A stretch of DNA of 64,000 nt from Salinispora mooreana (GTDB lineage Bacteria > Actinomycetota > Actinomycetes > Mycobacteriales > Micromonosporaceae). The notes beneath the pieces are model-generated. The model did not search any database, was not told the origin of the DNA, and saw only the letters and a program-made list of their open reading frames with translations. Where the stretch lies: assembly GCF_000379065.1 (NCBI RefSeq), contig NZ_KB900614.1, positions 2,997,988-3,061,987 of the forward strand, in the 5' to 3' direction. The position numbers and the translations under genes are program-made. Below, piece by piece: positions 29,454 to 37,948 of the stretch. Numbering within the stretch: the stretch's first letter is position 1; each line of letters begins with the position of its first letter.

Positions 29454-29825
29454 TCAGTGACTGGGAGGAATCACGCGGAGGTGGCCGCGACGCCCGGTGG
29501 ACGACGTCGAGGCCGCTGGGTCGGGGCTGCCCTCCGGGGGCCGAGGGGCTACCGGGCGGGCTGCCTCACGGACCGCCTCGGCGAGAGCGACTAGGTCGTC
29601 CGTCGTGGGCGGCGGCGGTTCGAACTCCCCCTCGTGCCGGACGACATCCCAGCCCCGCGGCGCGGTCAGACTGCGCGCGTGCGGCTCGCAGAGGTCGTAC
29701 GTGTGCGGCTCGGCGAAAGCCGCCAACGGTCCCACCACGGCGGTGGACTCGTTGTAGACATAGGTCAATGTGGCGACTGCTTGCCTGGGGCAGCCGTTTC
29801 GGGTGCAGCGCCGTGGTGACCTCAC
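29454..29825 (-). CDS. DUF3499 family protein
   Basis: A protein of about 123 residues, the actinobacterial DUF3499 family (mycobacterial Rv3258c position). The conserved block is RSPRRCTRNGCPRQAVATLTYVYNESTAVVGPLA...HTYDLCEPHARSLTAPRGWDVVRHEGEF, with four cysteine/histidine-type ligands (CTRNGC and LCEPHA) that suggest a small zinc site. The C-terminal 45 residues are Pro/Arg rich. The GTG at 29825 opens the conserved block; a GTG at 29897 is also in frame, and neither has a strong ribosome binding site. It is divergent from the zincin-like gene at 29977. Function unknown. Confidence 0.82.
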   Translation of the reverse strand: MRSPRRCTRNGCPRQAVATLTYVYNESTAVVGPLAAFAEPHTYDLCEPHARSLTAPRGWDVVRHEGEFEPPPPTTDDLVALAEAVREAARPVAPRPPEGSPDPAASTSSTGRRGHLRVIPPSH

Positions 29826-29976
29826 CGCGGCAGGGTATCTCCAATACCGGCTCCGGCGCACCGGTTCGCGACCCGACACGCCCGTCTTGGTGATCACATT
29901 TCAGCCGTTCGGATCCGGCGCGCCAGCGCGCCCCGGCTGTCGCGGGACAGCACCGGCTGGGGACTACCCTGGGCCC

Positions 29977-30426
29977 ATGGGAAGCCCGGAACACCGCCGC
30001 CCCGGCACCAGCCGGCGCACGCGCCGCGACCGTCATGGGCGTGGTCTGCGCGGTCGCCTGGTGCCCGCGACGGTGCCGCTGGCGCGAACGAAGGCCGAAG
30101 TCTTCGACGGACTGGTGCTGGACACGGTGGAGACACTCGAGCGGCGGTTCGCCAAGGAGCTGGCCGGCGTCGAGTTCGCGGTGGAGGATGTGCCGCCGGA
30201 GCTGAATGTCTACGACTCTGACGTACTCGAGGACGGCGCGGTACCCCTTGCCCGCCTTCTGCCGGGGCGGCCGGGCCGGCAGGAGATGCCGCCACGGATC
30301 GTCCTCTACCGCCGGCCGCTCGAGTTTCGGGCGATGGACCGTGAGGACCTGGCCGACCTCGTTCACGACGTCATCATCGAACAGGTGGCGAACCTGCTCG
30401 GAGCGGACCCGGACGAGTTGGCCTGA
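29977..30426 (+). CDS. Metallopeptidase-family (zincin-like) protein with degenerate active site
   Basis: A 149-residue protein resembling the PF06262 zincin-like metallopeptidase family found next to whiB2 and DUF3499 genes in actinobacteria. The N-terminus is basic (RRPGTSRRTRRDRHGRG); the core has FDGLVLDTVETLERRF, VEFAVEDVPPE, PRIVLYRRPLEFRA and a final helix DLADLVHDVIIEQVANLLG. The classical HExxH helix is replaced by HDVIIEQV, so the catalytic Glu directly after His is an Asp and the second His is missing. Peptidase activity is therefore doubtful. ATG 29977 starts the basic N-terminus. Confidence 0.78.
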   Translation: MGSPEHRRPGTSRRTRRDRHGRGLRGRLVPATVPLARTKAEVFDGLVLDTVETLERRFAKELAGVEFAVEDVPPELNVYDSDVLEDGAVPLARLLPGRPGRQEMPPRIVLYRRPLEFRAMDREDLADLVHDVIIEQVANLLGADPDELA

Positions 30427-30506
30427 GCCCGGCCACCGCGGCTGGGCGGAGCCGGGCCATGGCGCCGGTCCGGGGCAGCCCCCACCACCCCGGATCCCAC
30501 CTGAGG

Positions 30507-30764
30507 TCAGGCGGCACGCCGCTTGAGTCTGCGGCGCTCCCGCTCGGAGAGACCGCCCCAGATGCCGAACCGCTCGTCGTGACCGAGCGCGTATTCGAGG
30601 CACTCGGTCTTGACCTCGCAGCGCGAGCAGATCCGCTTCGCCTCACGGGTTGAGCCGCCCTTCTCGGGGAAGAACGCCTCCGGGTCGGTCTGCGAGCAGA
30701 GCGCCCGCTCCTGCCACTCCGGCGCGTTTCCGAGCAGGTCGGCCGCCTCGAGCTGGCCGTCCAT
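30507..30764 (-). CDS. whiB: WhiB-family iron-sulfur transcription regulator (WhiB/WhmD, WhiB2 type)
   Basis: An 85-residue Wbl protein. The four cluster ligands are Cys 23, 46, 49 and 55 (ALC...RICSRCEVKTEC), followed by the turn FGIWGGLSERERRRLKRR. The stretch WQERALCSQTDPEAFFPEKGG is characteristic of WhiB of Streptomyces and WhmD/WhiB2 of mycobacteria, needed for sporulation septation or cell division, acting with WhiA. The ATG at 30764 has AAGGAGG 7 bp upstream. Promoter-like hexamers lie 80-140 bp upstream. It precedes the F420 genes, as in mycobacteria. Confidence 0.95.
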   Translation of the reverse strand: MDGQLEAADLLGNAPEWQERALCSQTDPEAFFPEKGGSTREAKRICSRCEVKTECLEYALGHDERFGIWGGLSERERRRLKRRAA

Positions 30765-30844
30765 TCAATGCCTCCTTGTCGCGCACCGGCGTCATCGCCG
30801 CTGCAACCCCCCACGCGAAAGGCGTGCTGTCCGTCCGGTACCGG

Positions 30845-30905
30845 TATGTAGTGTTTCGCGAACAACCCCAGTCAAATTACACGCGTGTCATGCGTGCGCC
30901 GTCAA
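30845..30905 (-). promoter_or_regulatory. Two candidate tandem promoters of whiB
   Basis: On the minus strand TTGACG (30900-30905) is followed 18 bp later by TGTAAT (30876-30881). A second TTGACT (30870-30875) is followed by TACATA/CTACAT near 30845-30851 at 18-19 bp. Both resemble housekeeping sigma promoters. A GACAC pentamer, the core of WhiA sites, falls at 30885-30889 between the -35 and -10 of the first. This is motif reading only. Confidence 0.4.
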
Positions 30906-31171
30906 GCCAAACTTGATAATGGGGCTGCCCTCCACACCTCACCCGGTCCGGCCCATCGGGCCTCCCGGCCTCGCAACCTGCCCTACCGATTCAGACCCCC
31001 GCCGGGTAACGCCCGCCCCGGCGAGTTGCCGGAGTTTTCTCCGTGGCGCGGCACCGAACACCCCGTCCAGCCAACCCGCCGAACCGGATGGTGATCTTGG
31101 TGATGCACAGGCTATCCCGCCGCCACCACGCCCATTGCCCAGGGTGACCAAGGGGCGCAACCCCACGTCCA

Positions 31172-31269
31172 CATAGTGGACTTTCGGTGTGACAGGGCTT
31201 TCGCGCGACAGACAACAAGGCCGCTGATGTGCCGTCCAGGAAAGAGAACTCAGCAATCAGTCCACTATG
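31172..31269. repeat. 11-bp inverted repeat enclosing 76 bp
   Basis: CATAGTGGACT at 31172-31182 is perfectly complementary to AGTCCACTATG at 31259-31269. The enclosed segment shows no coding frame. The layout could be the ends of a very small decayed element or a regulatory palindrome; no target-site duplication was recognised. Confidence 0.5.
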
Positions 31270-31381
31270 GATTGAAATTATGCCCGTCCGCAGCGGATCT
31301 CACCAGACGGTACAGCGACCGACCGCGGGGTCCCGGTTGGCCGCTGCCAGTGGGCTGCCCAGCGGGCGCGGAGCAGCCCGG

Positions 31382-31435
31382 GGCCCGGCGACCAGTTGGG
31401 CCCGCACTACCCGGCCCGGCGACCAGTTGGGCCCG
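31382..31435. repeat. Tandem duplication of a 23-bp unit
   Basis: A 23-bp unit with core CGACCAGTTGGGCCC occurs at 31382-31404 and 31413-31435, a 31-bp period, with flanking partial copies of the linker CTACCCGGCCC. It lies about 35 bp downstream of the fbiC stop on the minus strand. It is probably a replication-slippage duplication. Confidence 0.75.
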
Positions 31436-31470
31436 GCGCTACCCGGCCCCGCGGCGGAGCAGGTCCAGGG

Positions 31471-33981
31471 CTACCCGGACCGACGGCCGTACGCGGTTGT
31501 TCGCTTGCTGGCTGGTCGCCCGGCCGCAGCCGCGATCGCGATCAACTGTTCCTCGGTCCGAGCCGACCCGTTGCCGGAGCCCGCCATCCGGGAGATCGTC
31601 TCCTCCATCAGCGTGCCGCCCAGATCGTTGCAGCCGCCGCGGAGCAGCTCGGCGCTCCCCGCGTCACCCAACTTCACCCACGAGCACTGGATGTGGTGAA
31701 TCCGACCGTGCAGCAGCAGCCGGGACATCGCGTGCACCACCCGGTTCTCCCGCCAGGTAGGCCCCGGACGGGCGATCCCGGCCAGGTAGATCGGGGCGTT
31801 GGTGTGTACGAACGGCAGCGCGACAAACTCGGTGAAGCCACCCGTACGGTCCTGCGTCTCGGCCAACACGCGGAAGTGCGTAAGCCACTGCGCGGGATGG
31901 TCAACATGCCCGTACATCATCGTGGAGCTGGACCGAATCCCCAGCTCGTGCGCGGTGGTGACCACCTCGACCCAGGCGGCCGTCGGTAGCTTGCCCTTGG
32001 TGAGGACCCAGCGCACCTCGTCGTCGAGGATCTCGGCGGCGGTGCCGGGGATGGTGTCCAGCCCGGCCTCCCGCAGCTCGGTCAGCCACTCCCGGATGGA
32101 GACGCCCGCCTTACCGGCTGCGGTAACGACCTCCATCGGGGAGAACGCGTGCACATGTAACCCCGGCACCCGCTTCTTGATCGCCCGCACCAGGTCGGCG
32201 TAGGCCGTCACCGGCAGCCTCGGGTCAATACCCCCCTGGAGGCACACCTCGCTCGCCCCGGCCCGCCACGCCTGCTCGGCCCGGTCCGCGATCTGGTCAA
32301 CCGAGAGCCGGTACGCGTCGGCGTCCCGCTCGCGCTGCGCGAAGGCGCAGAAGCGGCAGCCCACGTAGCAGATATTGGTGAAGTTGATGTTGCGATTGAC
32401 CACGTAGGTGACCTCGTCGCCGACCGCGTCGCGGCGCACGTCGTCGGCGATTCGGCACAGCTCCTCCAGAGCCGGGCCGTCCGCCGCGAAGAGCGCCAGC
32501 GCCGCAGCGGTCTGTCCGGGCTCCAGCAGCGACGCCGGATCGTCGGCGGCGAGGCGCAGACCGGCCCGCAGGTCGTGGTCGCCGACTCCGGCGGTCGCCC
32601 CGGCGCCCACCCGGCCGGCCACCATCGACCAGTCGCCGTAGACCTGGTCGAAGTCGCCCCGCCGATCGGTGGTACGGCCGGTGGTGTCGATGGTGGTATG
32701 CAGGTCGATCCGTCCGCCGTAGGCCTCGTCCGGCTCCTGCCACGGCCGCCCCGTCGGCTGGGCGGTCGGCACCGCCAGCCCGGTCGCCGGGTCCGCCAGG
32801 GCCGTAACGTGCGGCAGCAGGCGCGGGTCGAGCCACGGGTCACCGGCGCGGACGTACTCCGGGTAGATCGTCAACCGCTCCCGCAACGCGAACCCGGCCT
32901 GCTCGGTGCGGCGGGACAGCTCGTCGAGCTGCGGCCAGGGCCGCTCCGGGTTGACGTGGTCCGGGGTCAACGGCGAAACGCCGCCCCAGTCGTCGATGCC
33001 GGCGCGCAGCAGCAGGTCGTACTCGCCCGCGATGAGGTTCGGTGGCGCCTGGAGACGAGCCTGGGGACCGAGCAGTACCCGGGCCACCGCCACGGTGGCG
33101 GCGAGATCGTGCAGCTCCGCGTCGGGCATCCCGCGCATCGCCGTGTCCGGCTTGGCCCGAAAGTTCTGCACGATCACCTCCTGGAGGTGGCCGTACTCCC
33201 GGTGTGACCGGCGGATCGCGAAGAGCGCCTCGACCCGCTCGGCCGGGGTCTCCCCAATCCCGATGAGGACACCGGTGGTGAAGGGCACGTTCACCCGACC
33301 CGCGTCCTCGAGCACTCGCAGCCGAACGGCCGGCTCCTTGTCCGGCGAGCCGTAGTGCGGGCCTTTCGGGGAGGACCACAGCCGGGTGGCGGTGGTCTCC
33401 AACATCATGCCCATGCTCGGCGCGACCGGTTTGAGCCGCTGCAGTTCGGACCAGCTGAGCACCCCGGGGTTGAGGTGTGGCAGCAGGCCCGTCTCCTCCA
33501 GCACGGCCACCGCGCAGGAGCGCAGATAGTCAAGGGTCGAGTCGTACCCCCGCTCGTCCAACCACCGGCGAGCCGCCGGCCAACGCTCCTCCGGCCGGTC
33601 GCCGAGGGTGAACAACGCCTCCTTGCAGCCGAGCTCCGCGCCCTGCCGGGCGATCGCCAGCACCTCGTCACGGTCGAGAAACGCCGCCGGCAGCCGGTGC
33701 GGCACCGTGGCGAAGGTGCAGTAGTGACACCGATCCCGGCAGAGTCGGGTGAGCGGGATGAAAACCTTCTTCGAGTACGTCACCACCCCCGGCCGCCCGG
33801 CCGCGCGCAGCCCCGTGTCCCGGATCGCCCCGGCGACCTGAAACAACTCGTCCAGTGCGGCACCTCGAGCGCTCAGCAGCGCCGTCGCCTCATCGGTGTC
33901 CAGCGCCCGTCCGGACGCCGCTCGACGCAACGCCCGCCGCACACTCGCCTCGGTGGCAACCGGCTCCGTGCGATCAACCAT
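31471..33981 (-). CDS. fbiC: Bifunctional FO synthase (CofG-CofH fusion)
   Basis: An 836-residue two-headed radical SAM enzyme that makes FO, the deazaflavin core of coenzyme F420, from tyrosine and a ribityl-aminouracil. The CofG half has its 4Fe-4S motif at Cys 81, 85 and 88 (LCRDRCHYC); the CofH half has CYVGCRFC at about 538-545. Further family motifs are [39 protein letters not shown] and [13 protein letters not shown]. The fused form is typical of actinobacteria. Here it lies 5' to fbiA and fbiB on the opposite strand. It completes the route to F420 together with those genes. Confidence 0.97.
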   Translation of the reverse strand: MVDRTEPVATEASVRRALRRAASGRALDTDEATALLSARGAALDELFQVAGAIRDTGLRAAGRPGVVTYSKKVFIPLTRLCRDRCHYCTFATVPHRLPAAFLDRDEVLAIARQGAELGCKEALFTLGDRPEERWPAARRWLDERGYDSTLDYLRSCAVAVLEETGLLPHLNPGVLSWSELQRLKPVAPSMGMMLETTATRLWSSPKGPHYGSPDKEPAVRLRVLEDAGRVNVPFTTGVLIGIGETPAERVEALFAIRRSHREYGHLQEVIVQNFRAKPDTAMRGMPDAELHDLAATVAVARVLLGPQARLQAPPNLIAGEYDLLLRAGIDDWGGVSPLTPDHVNPERPWPQLDELSRRTEQAGFALRERLTIYPEYVRAGDPWLDPRLLPHVTALADPATGLAVPTAQPTGRPWQEPDEAYGGRIDLHTTIDTTGRTTDRRGDFDQVYGDWSMVAGRVGAGATAGVGDHDLRAGLRLAADDPASLLEPGQTAAALALFAADGPALEELCRIADDVRRDAVGDEVTYVVNRNINFTNICYVGCRFCAFAQRERDADAYRLSVDQIADRAEQAWRAGASEVCLQGGIDPRLPVTAYADLVRAIKKRVPGLHVHAFSPMEVVTAAGKAGVSIREWLTELREAGLDTIPGTAAEILDDEVRWVLTKGKLPTAAWVEVVTTAHELGIRSSSTMMYGHVDHPAQWLTHFRVLAETQDRTGGFTEFVALPFVHTNAPIYLAGIARPGPTWRENRVVHAMSRLLLHGRIHHIQCSWVKLGDAGSAELLRGGCNDLGGTLMEETISRMAGSGNGSARTEEQLIAIAAAAGRPASKRTTAYGRRSG

Positions 33982-34073
33982 CCGCTCAGCGTAGGCGCTC
34001 CACCCGCCTCCGCGCCCTACCGGGTTTGATCACTCCGGGGGCCGGATCACCACGCGGCCGGAGACCTACCTGG

Positions 34074-34931
34074 TCAGTCGGGGCTGTCGGACGGATTGAT
34101 GCGTCGGGTGCGGTCCTCGTCCGGGGAGGGCGCCGGGGGCTCAACCGACTGGCGGGGAATGGCCTGGGTCGGCTCCGCCGACGGCGGCTGCCCGAACGGC
34201 GGGGCCGGTGGGGCTGGCGGGGACGTCCCGGCGTGCGGCGCTGTGGACTGGCCGTAGACGGCACCAGGCTGGGGCGGAGCGGACCAACCAGCCCCCTGGC
34301 TCGGGTCGGGCCAACCAGCCCCCTGGTTGGGGCCGGGCCAACCGCCGGGCCCGGCGGTTGGCCAACCGGGCTGGGTGCCCGGCTGCCCACCGGGGGGCGG
34401 CGCCGGCCAGCCGGGCTGGGGAGCGCCGTAGACGCCGGGCTGGGGCTTGGGCTTGGGCACGTAGTAGAGCCGGCGCCAGATCCGATACACCGGGAACCCG
34501 GCCAGCAGCAGCAGCCCCAGCCCAGCCAGTTGGGTCAGGAACCCCAGGAAGGCCTCGAGCAGTTCAGCCGAGACCAGCCGGTCAACGGACCAGATCAGGA
34601 AAGTCAGGGCACCGAAGAAGACGCTGAAGGCGTACTGGCCCAACGCCACCTGGGTGATCAGCTTTGCCCGGGGAAGCACCGGGTGCAGGTGTGTGGCGAG
34701 CAGGACCGCCAGCAGCGGCAGGACGACCGCCTCGATGCCGGTGAACGCGGCAGCCGCGCTGCCGGCACGCCCGGCGGCAGAGGTGGCCGAGGTCAGGAGC
34801 CGGAGCAGGCCGACGAAGAGGAGGAGGGCATTCGCGCCGAGGAGCACGAACGCCGCTGGTTCACGCAACGGCCGGGTCAGTTGACGGGCCGGCGTCGGTT
34901 CGGTGGACGCCGGTTCGACAGGGCTGGTCAC
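34074..34931 (-). CDS. Membrane protein with Gly/Pro/Trp-rich repeat tail
   Basis: A 285-residue protein. About four transmembrane helices fill residues 25-150 (FVLLGANALLLFVGLLRLL, AVVLPLLAVLLATHL, YAFSVFFGALTFLIW, FLTQLAGLGLLLLAGFPVYRIW). A cytoplasmic tail of about 130 residues follows, dense in Pro, Gly, Gln and Trp with repeats such as PGWPAPPPGGQPG and QGAGWPDPSQGAGWSAP, ending in DEDRTRRINPSDSPD. The family is unknown to me; similar proteins are common in Micromonosporaceae. The GTG at 34931 follows AAGGGGGA. It stands between fbiC and the divergent fbiA. Confidence 0.72.
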   Translation of the reverse strand: MTSPVEPASTEPTPARQLTRPLREPAAFVLLGANALLLFVGLLRLLTSATSAAGRAGSAAAAFTGIEAVVLPLLAVLLATHLHPVLPRAKLITQVALGQYAFSVFFGALTFLIWSVDRLVSAELLEAFLGFLTQLAGLGLLLLAGFPVYRIWRRLYYVPKPKPQPGVYGAPQPGWPAPPPGGQPGTQPGWPTAGPGGWPGPNQGAGWPDPSQGAGWSAPPQPGAVYGQSTAPHAGTSPPAPPAPPFGQPPSAEPTQAIPRQSVEPPAPSPDEDRTRRINPSDSPD

Positions 34932-35030
34932 GGTATCCCCCTTCGAACGGAATTGGACAGCTGCCGACGTGAGCCTAGTCTCCCGGGTGGCCCGGAGCCC
35001 GGAGGCGGCGGGTAGGCGAGGATGGACGGC

Positions 35031-35978
35031 ATGCGCATCGTGGTTCTGACCGGAGGAGTCGGCGGCGCCCGGTTCCTGCTCGGGGTACGGGCTTACGCCC
35101 GGGCGATCGACGCCGAGGTGACCGCAGTGGTCAACGTGGGCGACGACCTGTATCTACACGGCCTGAAGGTCTGCCCGGACCTGGACAGCGTCATGTACAC
35201 GCTGGGTGGGGGCGCCGACCCGGAACGTGGTTGGGGGCGCGTTGCGGAGAGTTGGACGGTGCGGGAGGAGCTGGCCGCCTACGGGGCAGAGCCGGCCTGG
35301 TTCGGGCTGGGCGACCGAGATCTCGCCACCCACCTGGTCCGCACCACCAAGATCACCGCTGGCTATCCACTGCACCAGGTCACCGCCGCGCTGGCCACCC
35401 GCTGGGAGCCCGGCGTACGCCTGCTGCCGGTGACCGACGACCGCCTGGAGACCCACGCGGTGGTTGACCTCGACGGCGGCCAGCGGGCGATTCACTTCCA
35501 GGAGTGGTGGGTACGGCACCGGGCCGAGCTGTCCACGCACCGGTTCGTCTTCGTCGGCGCGGAAGACGCGAAGCCGGCACCGGGGGTGATCGAGGCGATC
35601 GCCGCGGCGGACCTGGTGCTGATCGCACCGAGCAACCCGGTGGTGAGCATCGCCCCGATCCTGGCCGTGCCCGGGGTGCGGGACGCGGTCGCGGCGGGGC
35701 CGGCCCCGGTGGTCGGCGTGTCCCCGATCATCGGCGCCAGCCCGGTCCGTGGGATGGCCGACAGGTGCCTGGCCGTGCTCGGCATCGAGTGCAGCGCCGC
35801 CGGGGTGGGCGGCCTCTATGGTGGACGGGCCAGCGGCGGCCTGCTCGACGGCTGGCTGGTGGCCGAGGAGGATGCGGCGACAGTGGTGCCGGGGGTGACG
35901 GTCCACGCGGCGCCGCTGCGGATGACGGACGAAGCGGCGACCACGGCGATGGTCCAGGCCGCGGTGGGGTTGATGTGA
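35031..35978 (+). CDS. fbiA: 2-phospho-L-lactate (or phosphoenolpyruvate) transferase, F420 biosynthesis
   Basis: A 315-residue FbiA/CofD enzyme that joins FO to the phospho-lactate or phosphoenolpyruvate moiety from the guanylyl donor made by FbiD. It opens with the nucleotide-binding MRIVVLTGGVGGARFLLGV and has VNVGDDLYLHGLKVCPDLDSVMYTLGG, GDRDLATHLVRT and LIAPSNPVVSIAPILAVPGVRDA, all diagnostic. ATG 35031 matches the family start; an ATG at 35022 adds three residues. Its stop overlaps the fbiB start by 4 bases (GTGA). FbiD is not in the window. Confidence 0.96.
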   Translation: MRIVVLTGGVGGARFLLGVRAYARAIDAEVTAVVNVGDDLYLHGLKVCPDLDSVMYTLGGGADPERGWGRVAESWTVREELAAYGAEPAWFGLGDRDLATHLVRTTKITAGYPLHQVTAALATRWEPGVRLLPVTDDRLETHAVVDLDGGQRAIHFQEWWVRHRAELSTHRFVFVGAEDAKPAPGVIEAIAAADLVLIAPSNPVVSIAPILAVPGVRDAVAAGPAPVVGVSPIIGASPVRGMADRCLAVLGIECSAAGVGGLYGGRASGGLLDGWLVAEEDAATVVPGVTVHAAPLRMTDEAATTAMVQAAVGLM

Positions 35979-37063
35979 ATCTGGAGATCATGCCGGTGCG
36001 CGGCATCGGCCACGTGTCCGAAGGCGACGACCTGGCCGCCATGATCGTCACTGCGGCGCCGTGGCTGCGCGACGGCGACATCCTGGTAGTGACAAGCAAG
36101 ATCGTCTCGAAGGCGGAGGGCCGACTGGTAGACGTCCCGGCCGACGGGCCGGAGCGGCTCGAGGCCCGGGCAGAGGTATTGGCGGCGGAGACCGCGCGGG
36201 TGGTCGCCGCCCGGGGCGCGACCCGGATCGTCCAAACCCACCACGGCTTTGTGATGGCCGCAGCGGGCATCGACGCCTCCAACGTCGACAAGACCCGGCT
36301 GGTGCTGCTCCCGGTCGACCCGGACGCCTCCGCCCGGGGGCTGCGCGCCGCGCTCCGACAGCGGTACGGCCTCGATGTGCCGGTCATCATCAGCGACACC
36401 ATGGGCCGGCCGTGGCGCAACGGGCTCACCGATGTCGCGCTCGGTGTCGCCGGCCTCGACCCCGTGCACGACCACCGGGGTGAGGTCGACCCGTACGGCA
36501 ACGAGCTGGAACTCACCCAGATGGCGGTGGTTGACGAGCTGGCCGGCGCCGGCGAGCTGGTCAAGGGCAAGTGTGACCAGGTGCCGGTCGCGGTCGTACG
36601 CGGCTACCCGGCCACCCCGCGGGCCGACGACGGACTCGGGGCCAGGGCCCTGATCCGGGACTCGTCGTTGGACCTGTTCTCGCTCGGCACCGCCGAGGCG
36701 CGGGCCGCCGGGATGACCGAGGCCGCCGCCCTGCGCAACGGTACCGGCGCGACGCCACCCGACCCGGCCGCGATCGACCGGGCGATCGCCGTCGTGGGTG
36801 CGACGGTAGCCCCCGGCACGGTCTTCACCCACGTCACCGAACCGGCAACCCACGACCAGCTGGCCGGCACGGTACCGGGCTGGCCAGCCACGGCGAGCAC
36901 CCTGCTACTCGCCGCCCCGCCGACCCCGGTGGACCCGTTCGGGCTGGTCCGGTTCGGCGCGGACGTACACCGCCTGCGCGCCGCCCTGGCCGCCGAGGGC
37001 CTGCCGTCCACCCTGCTGCCGCCCCCGCCCGGCACCTCCGCCACCGCAGCCCTGGCGCTCTAG
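35975..37063 (+). CDS. fbiB: Coenzyme F420-0:L-glutamate ligase with atypical C-terminus
   Basis: A 362-residue protein. Residues 1-245 are a complete CofE-type ligase, adding glutamates to F420-0: PVRGIGHVSEGDDLAAMI, DILVVTSKIVSKAEGR, VQTHHGFVMAAAGIDASNV, ISDTMGRPWRNGLTDVALGVAG and the ELELTQMAVVDELAGAGELVKGK metal-site region. Mycobacterial FbiB has about 448 residues and ends in an FMN-binding nitroreductase-like domain that reduces dehydro-F420-0. Here the last roughly 110 residues are shorter, Ala/Pro/Thr rich and lack recognisable nitroreductase motifs. Translation is coupled to fbiA (GTGA overlap). The dehydro-F420 reductase function may be lost or supplied elsewhere. Confidence 0.88.
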   Translation: MNLEIMPVRGIGHVSEGDDLAAMIVTAAPWLRDGDILVVTSKIVSKAEGRLVDVPADGPERLEARAEVLAAETARVVAARGATRIVQTHHGFVMAAAGIDASNVDKTRLVLLPVDPDASARGLRAALRQRYGLDVPVIISDTMGRPWRNGLTDVALGVAGLDPVHDHRGEVDPYGNELELTQMAVVDELAGAGELVKGKCDQVPVAVVRGYPATPRADDGLGARALIRDSSLDLFSLGTAEARAAGMTEAAALRNGTGATPPDPAAIDRAIAVVGATVAPGTVFTHVTEPATHDQLAGTVPGWPATASTLLLAAPPTPVDPFGLVRFGADVHRLRAALAAEGLPSTLLPPPPGTSATAALAL

Positions 37064-37284
37064 GGGGCGTCGTTCACCGCCCGGTGGAGCCGGAGCCGGT
37101 TGCGTACCACCTGTACCGGCGGCGTGCCGCGGGCGGCGTCCTGCTCGCGGAACCGGGCCACGAAAGCCCGCCGCGGACGCAGCGGGCCGGCCTTCGACCC
37201 GAAGACATACACCCAGCCGTCGTGGTGGGCCAACGCCTCGCCGTCCTCGGTACGGCCGTTCTCGGCTCCGGCGTCGGCGGTCAC
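37060..37284 (-). CDS. Small conserved-looking protein, 74 residues
   Basis: A short reading frame beginning at GTG 37284 and ending in a stop that shares CTAG with the fbiB stop. It encodes HHDGWVYVFGSKAGPLRPRRAF followed by VARFREQDAARGTPPVQVVRNRLRLHRAV, a composed sequence rather than shadow-like. It has no cysteines, signal or membrane segment. It faces fbiB tail to tail and is divergent from the Nudix gene. Codon usage looks coding, but the ribosome binding site is weak and the function is unknown. Confidence 0.6.
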   Translation of the reverse strand: MTADAGAENGRTEDGEALAHHDGWVYVFGSKAGPLRPRRAFVARFREQDAARGTPPVQVVRNRLRLHRAVNDAP

Positions 37285-37348
37285 CAGCCCAGCGTACGAA
37301 CACCGCACACGTAGGGTTGCGGGCGCACCCGAACGCCGAGGAGAGCCC

Positions 37349-37948
37349 TTGTCAACGCCCGAGCTCCACGTCGACTCGCCACCCAATCCCGCCCTGCACG
37401 CCGACGCTCTGACCGTGCTGCGCGGCTGGACGCCCACCTCGGTGGCCGCCGCCCAGGCCCGGGATCGAACGCTGGACCTGCTCGCCGCCGGGCCGGAAGC
37501 GATGAGCCGGAGGCACCGGGCCGGCCACGTCACCGCCAGCGCGCTGGTGCTCAACGCCACCGGTTCCCGGATGCTGCTCTGCCTGCACCGCAAGTTCCGC
37601 AAGTGGGTGCAGCTCGGCGGGCACTGCGAGCCCGCCGATTCGACGCTGGCCGCGGCGGCGCTGCGGGAGGCGACCGAGGAGTCCGGCGTGACCGGCCTGC
37701 GGATCGATCCGGTGCCGATCGACGTGGACATTCACGCGGTCAGCTGCCAGGGCGGCTCGTTCCACCACGACGTACGCTTCGCCATCCTCGCCCCGCCCGG
37801 CGCGCGGGCCCAGGTCAGCGAGGAGTCCGAGGAGTTGGGCTGGTTCCCACCGAGCCAGCTTCCGACTCCGTTGGCCGGCGGGACCGCCCAGCTGATCACG
37901 CCGGCCCTGGCGGCGCTCAGACGAGCCCCACTTCACCCCGCTCCTTGA
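37349..37948 (+). CDS. Nudix hydrolase
   Basis: A 199-residue Nudix protein. The Nudix helix is at about residues 90-113 with LGGHCEPADSTLAAAALREATEESG; the REATEESG half that binds magnesium is intact and the leading glycine spacing follows the common GGH-E-P variant. The domain begins after an N-terminal helical extension (about 1-60). The substrate (nucleotide sugar, dinucleotide or oxidised nucleotide) cannot be told. The TTG at 37349 has GAGGAG 5-6 bp upstream. Its 3' end overlaps the convergent manC gene by 32 bp. Confidence 0.85.
   Translation: MSTPELHVDSPPNPALHADALTVLRGWTPTSVAAAQARDRTLDLLAAGPEAMSRRHRAGHVTASALVLNATGSRMLLCLHRKFRKWVQLGGHCEPADSTLAAAALREATEESGVTGLRIDPVPIDVDIHAVSCQGGSFHHDVRFAILAPPGARAQVSEESEELGWFPPSQLPTPLAGGTAQLITPALAALRRAPLHPAP

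Larger units (their letters stand above)
30906..31470. other. Long gene-free gap between whiB promoters and fbiC
   Basis: These roughly 565 bp have no supportable gene on either strand. They hold an 11-bp inverted repeat (31172-31269) and a short tandem duplication (31382-31435), listed separately. Composition around 31170-31280 is less GC-rich than its neighbours, which may mean foreign or decayed DNA. Confidence 0.5.

Noticed and set aside
29607..29630. T-arm-like GGTTCGAA that could suggest a tRNA
   Set aside because: It lies within the DUF3499 coding region and no acceptor or anticodon stem can be built around it.
34250..34440. Minisatellite in the plus strand near 34,300
   Set aside because: It is explained as the coding repeats of the Gly/Pro/Trp-rich tail of the membrane protein at 34074-34931.
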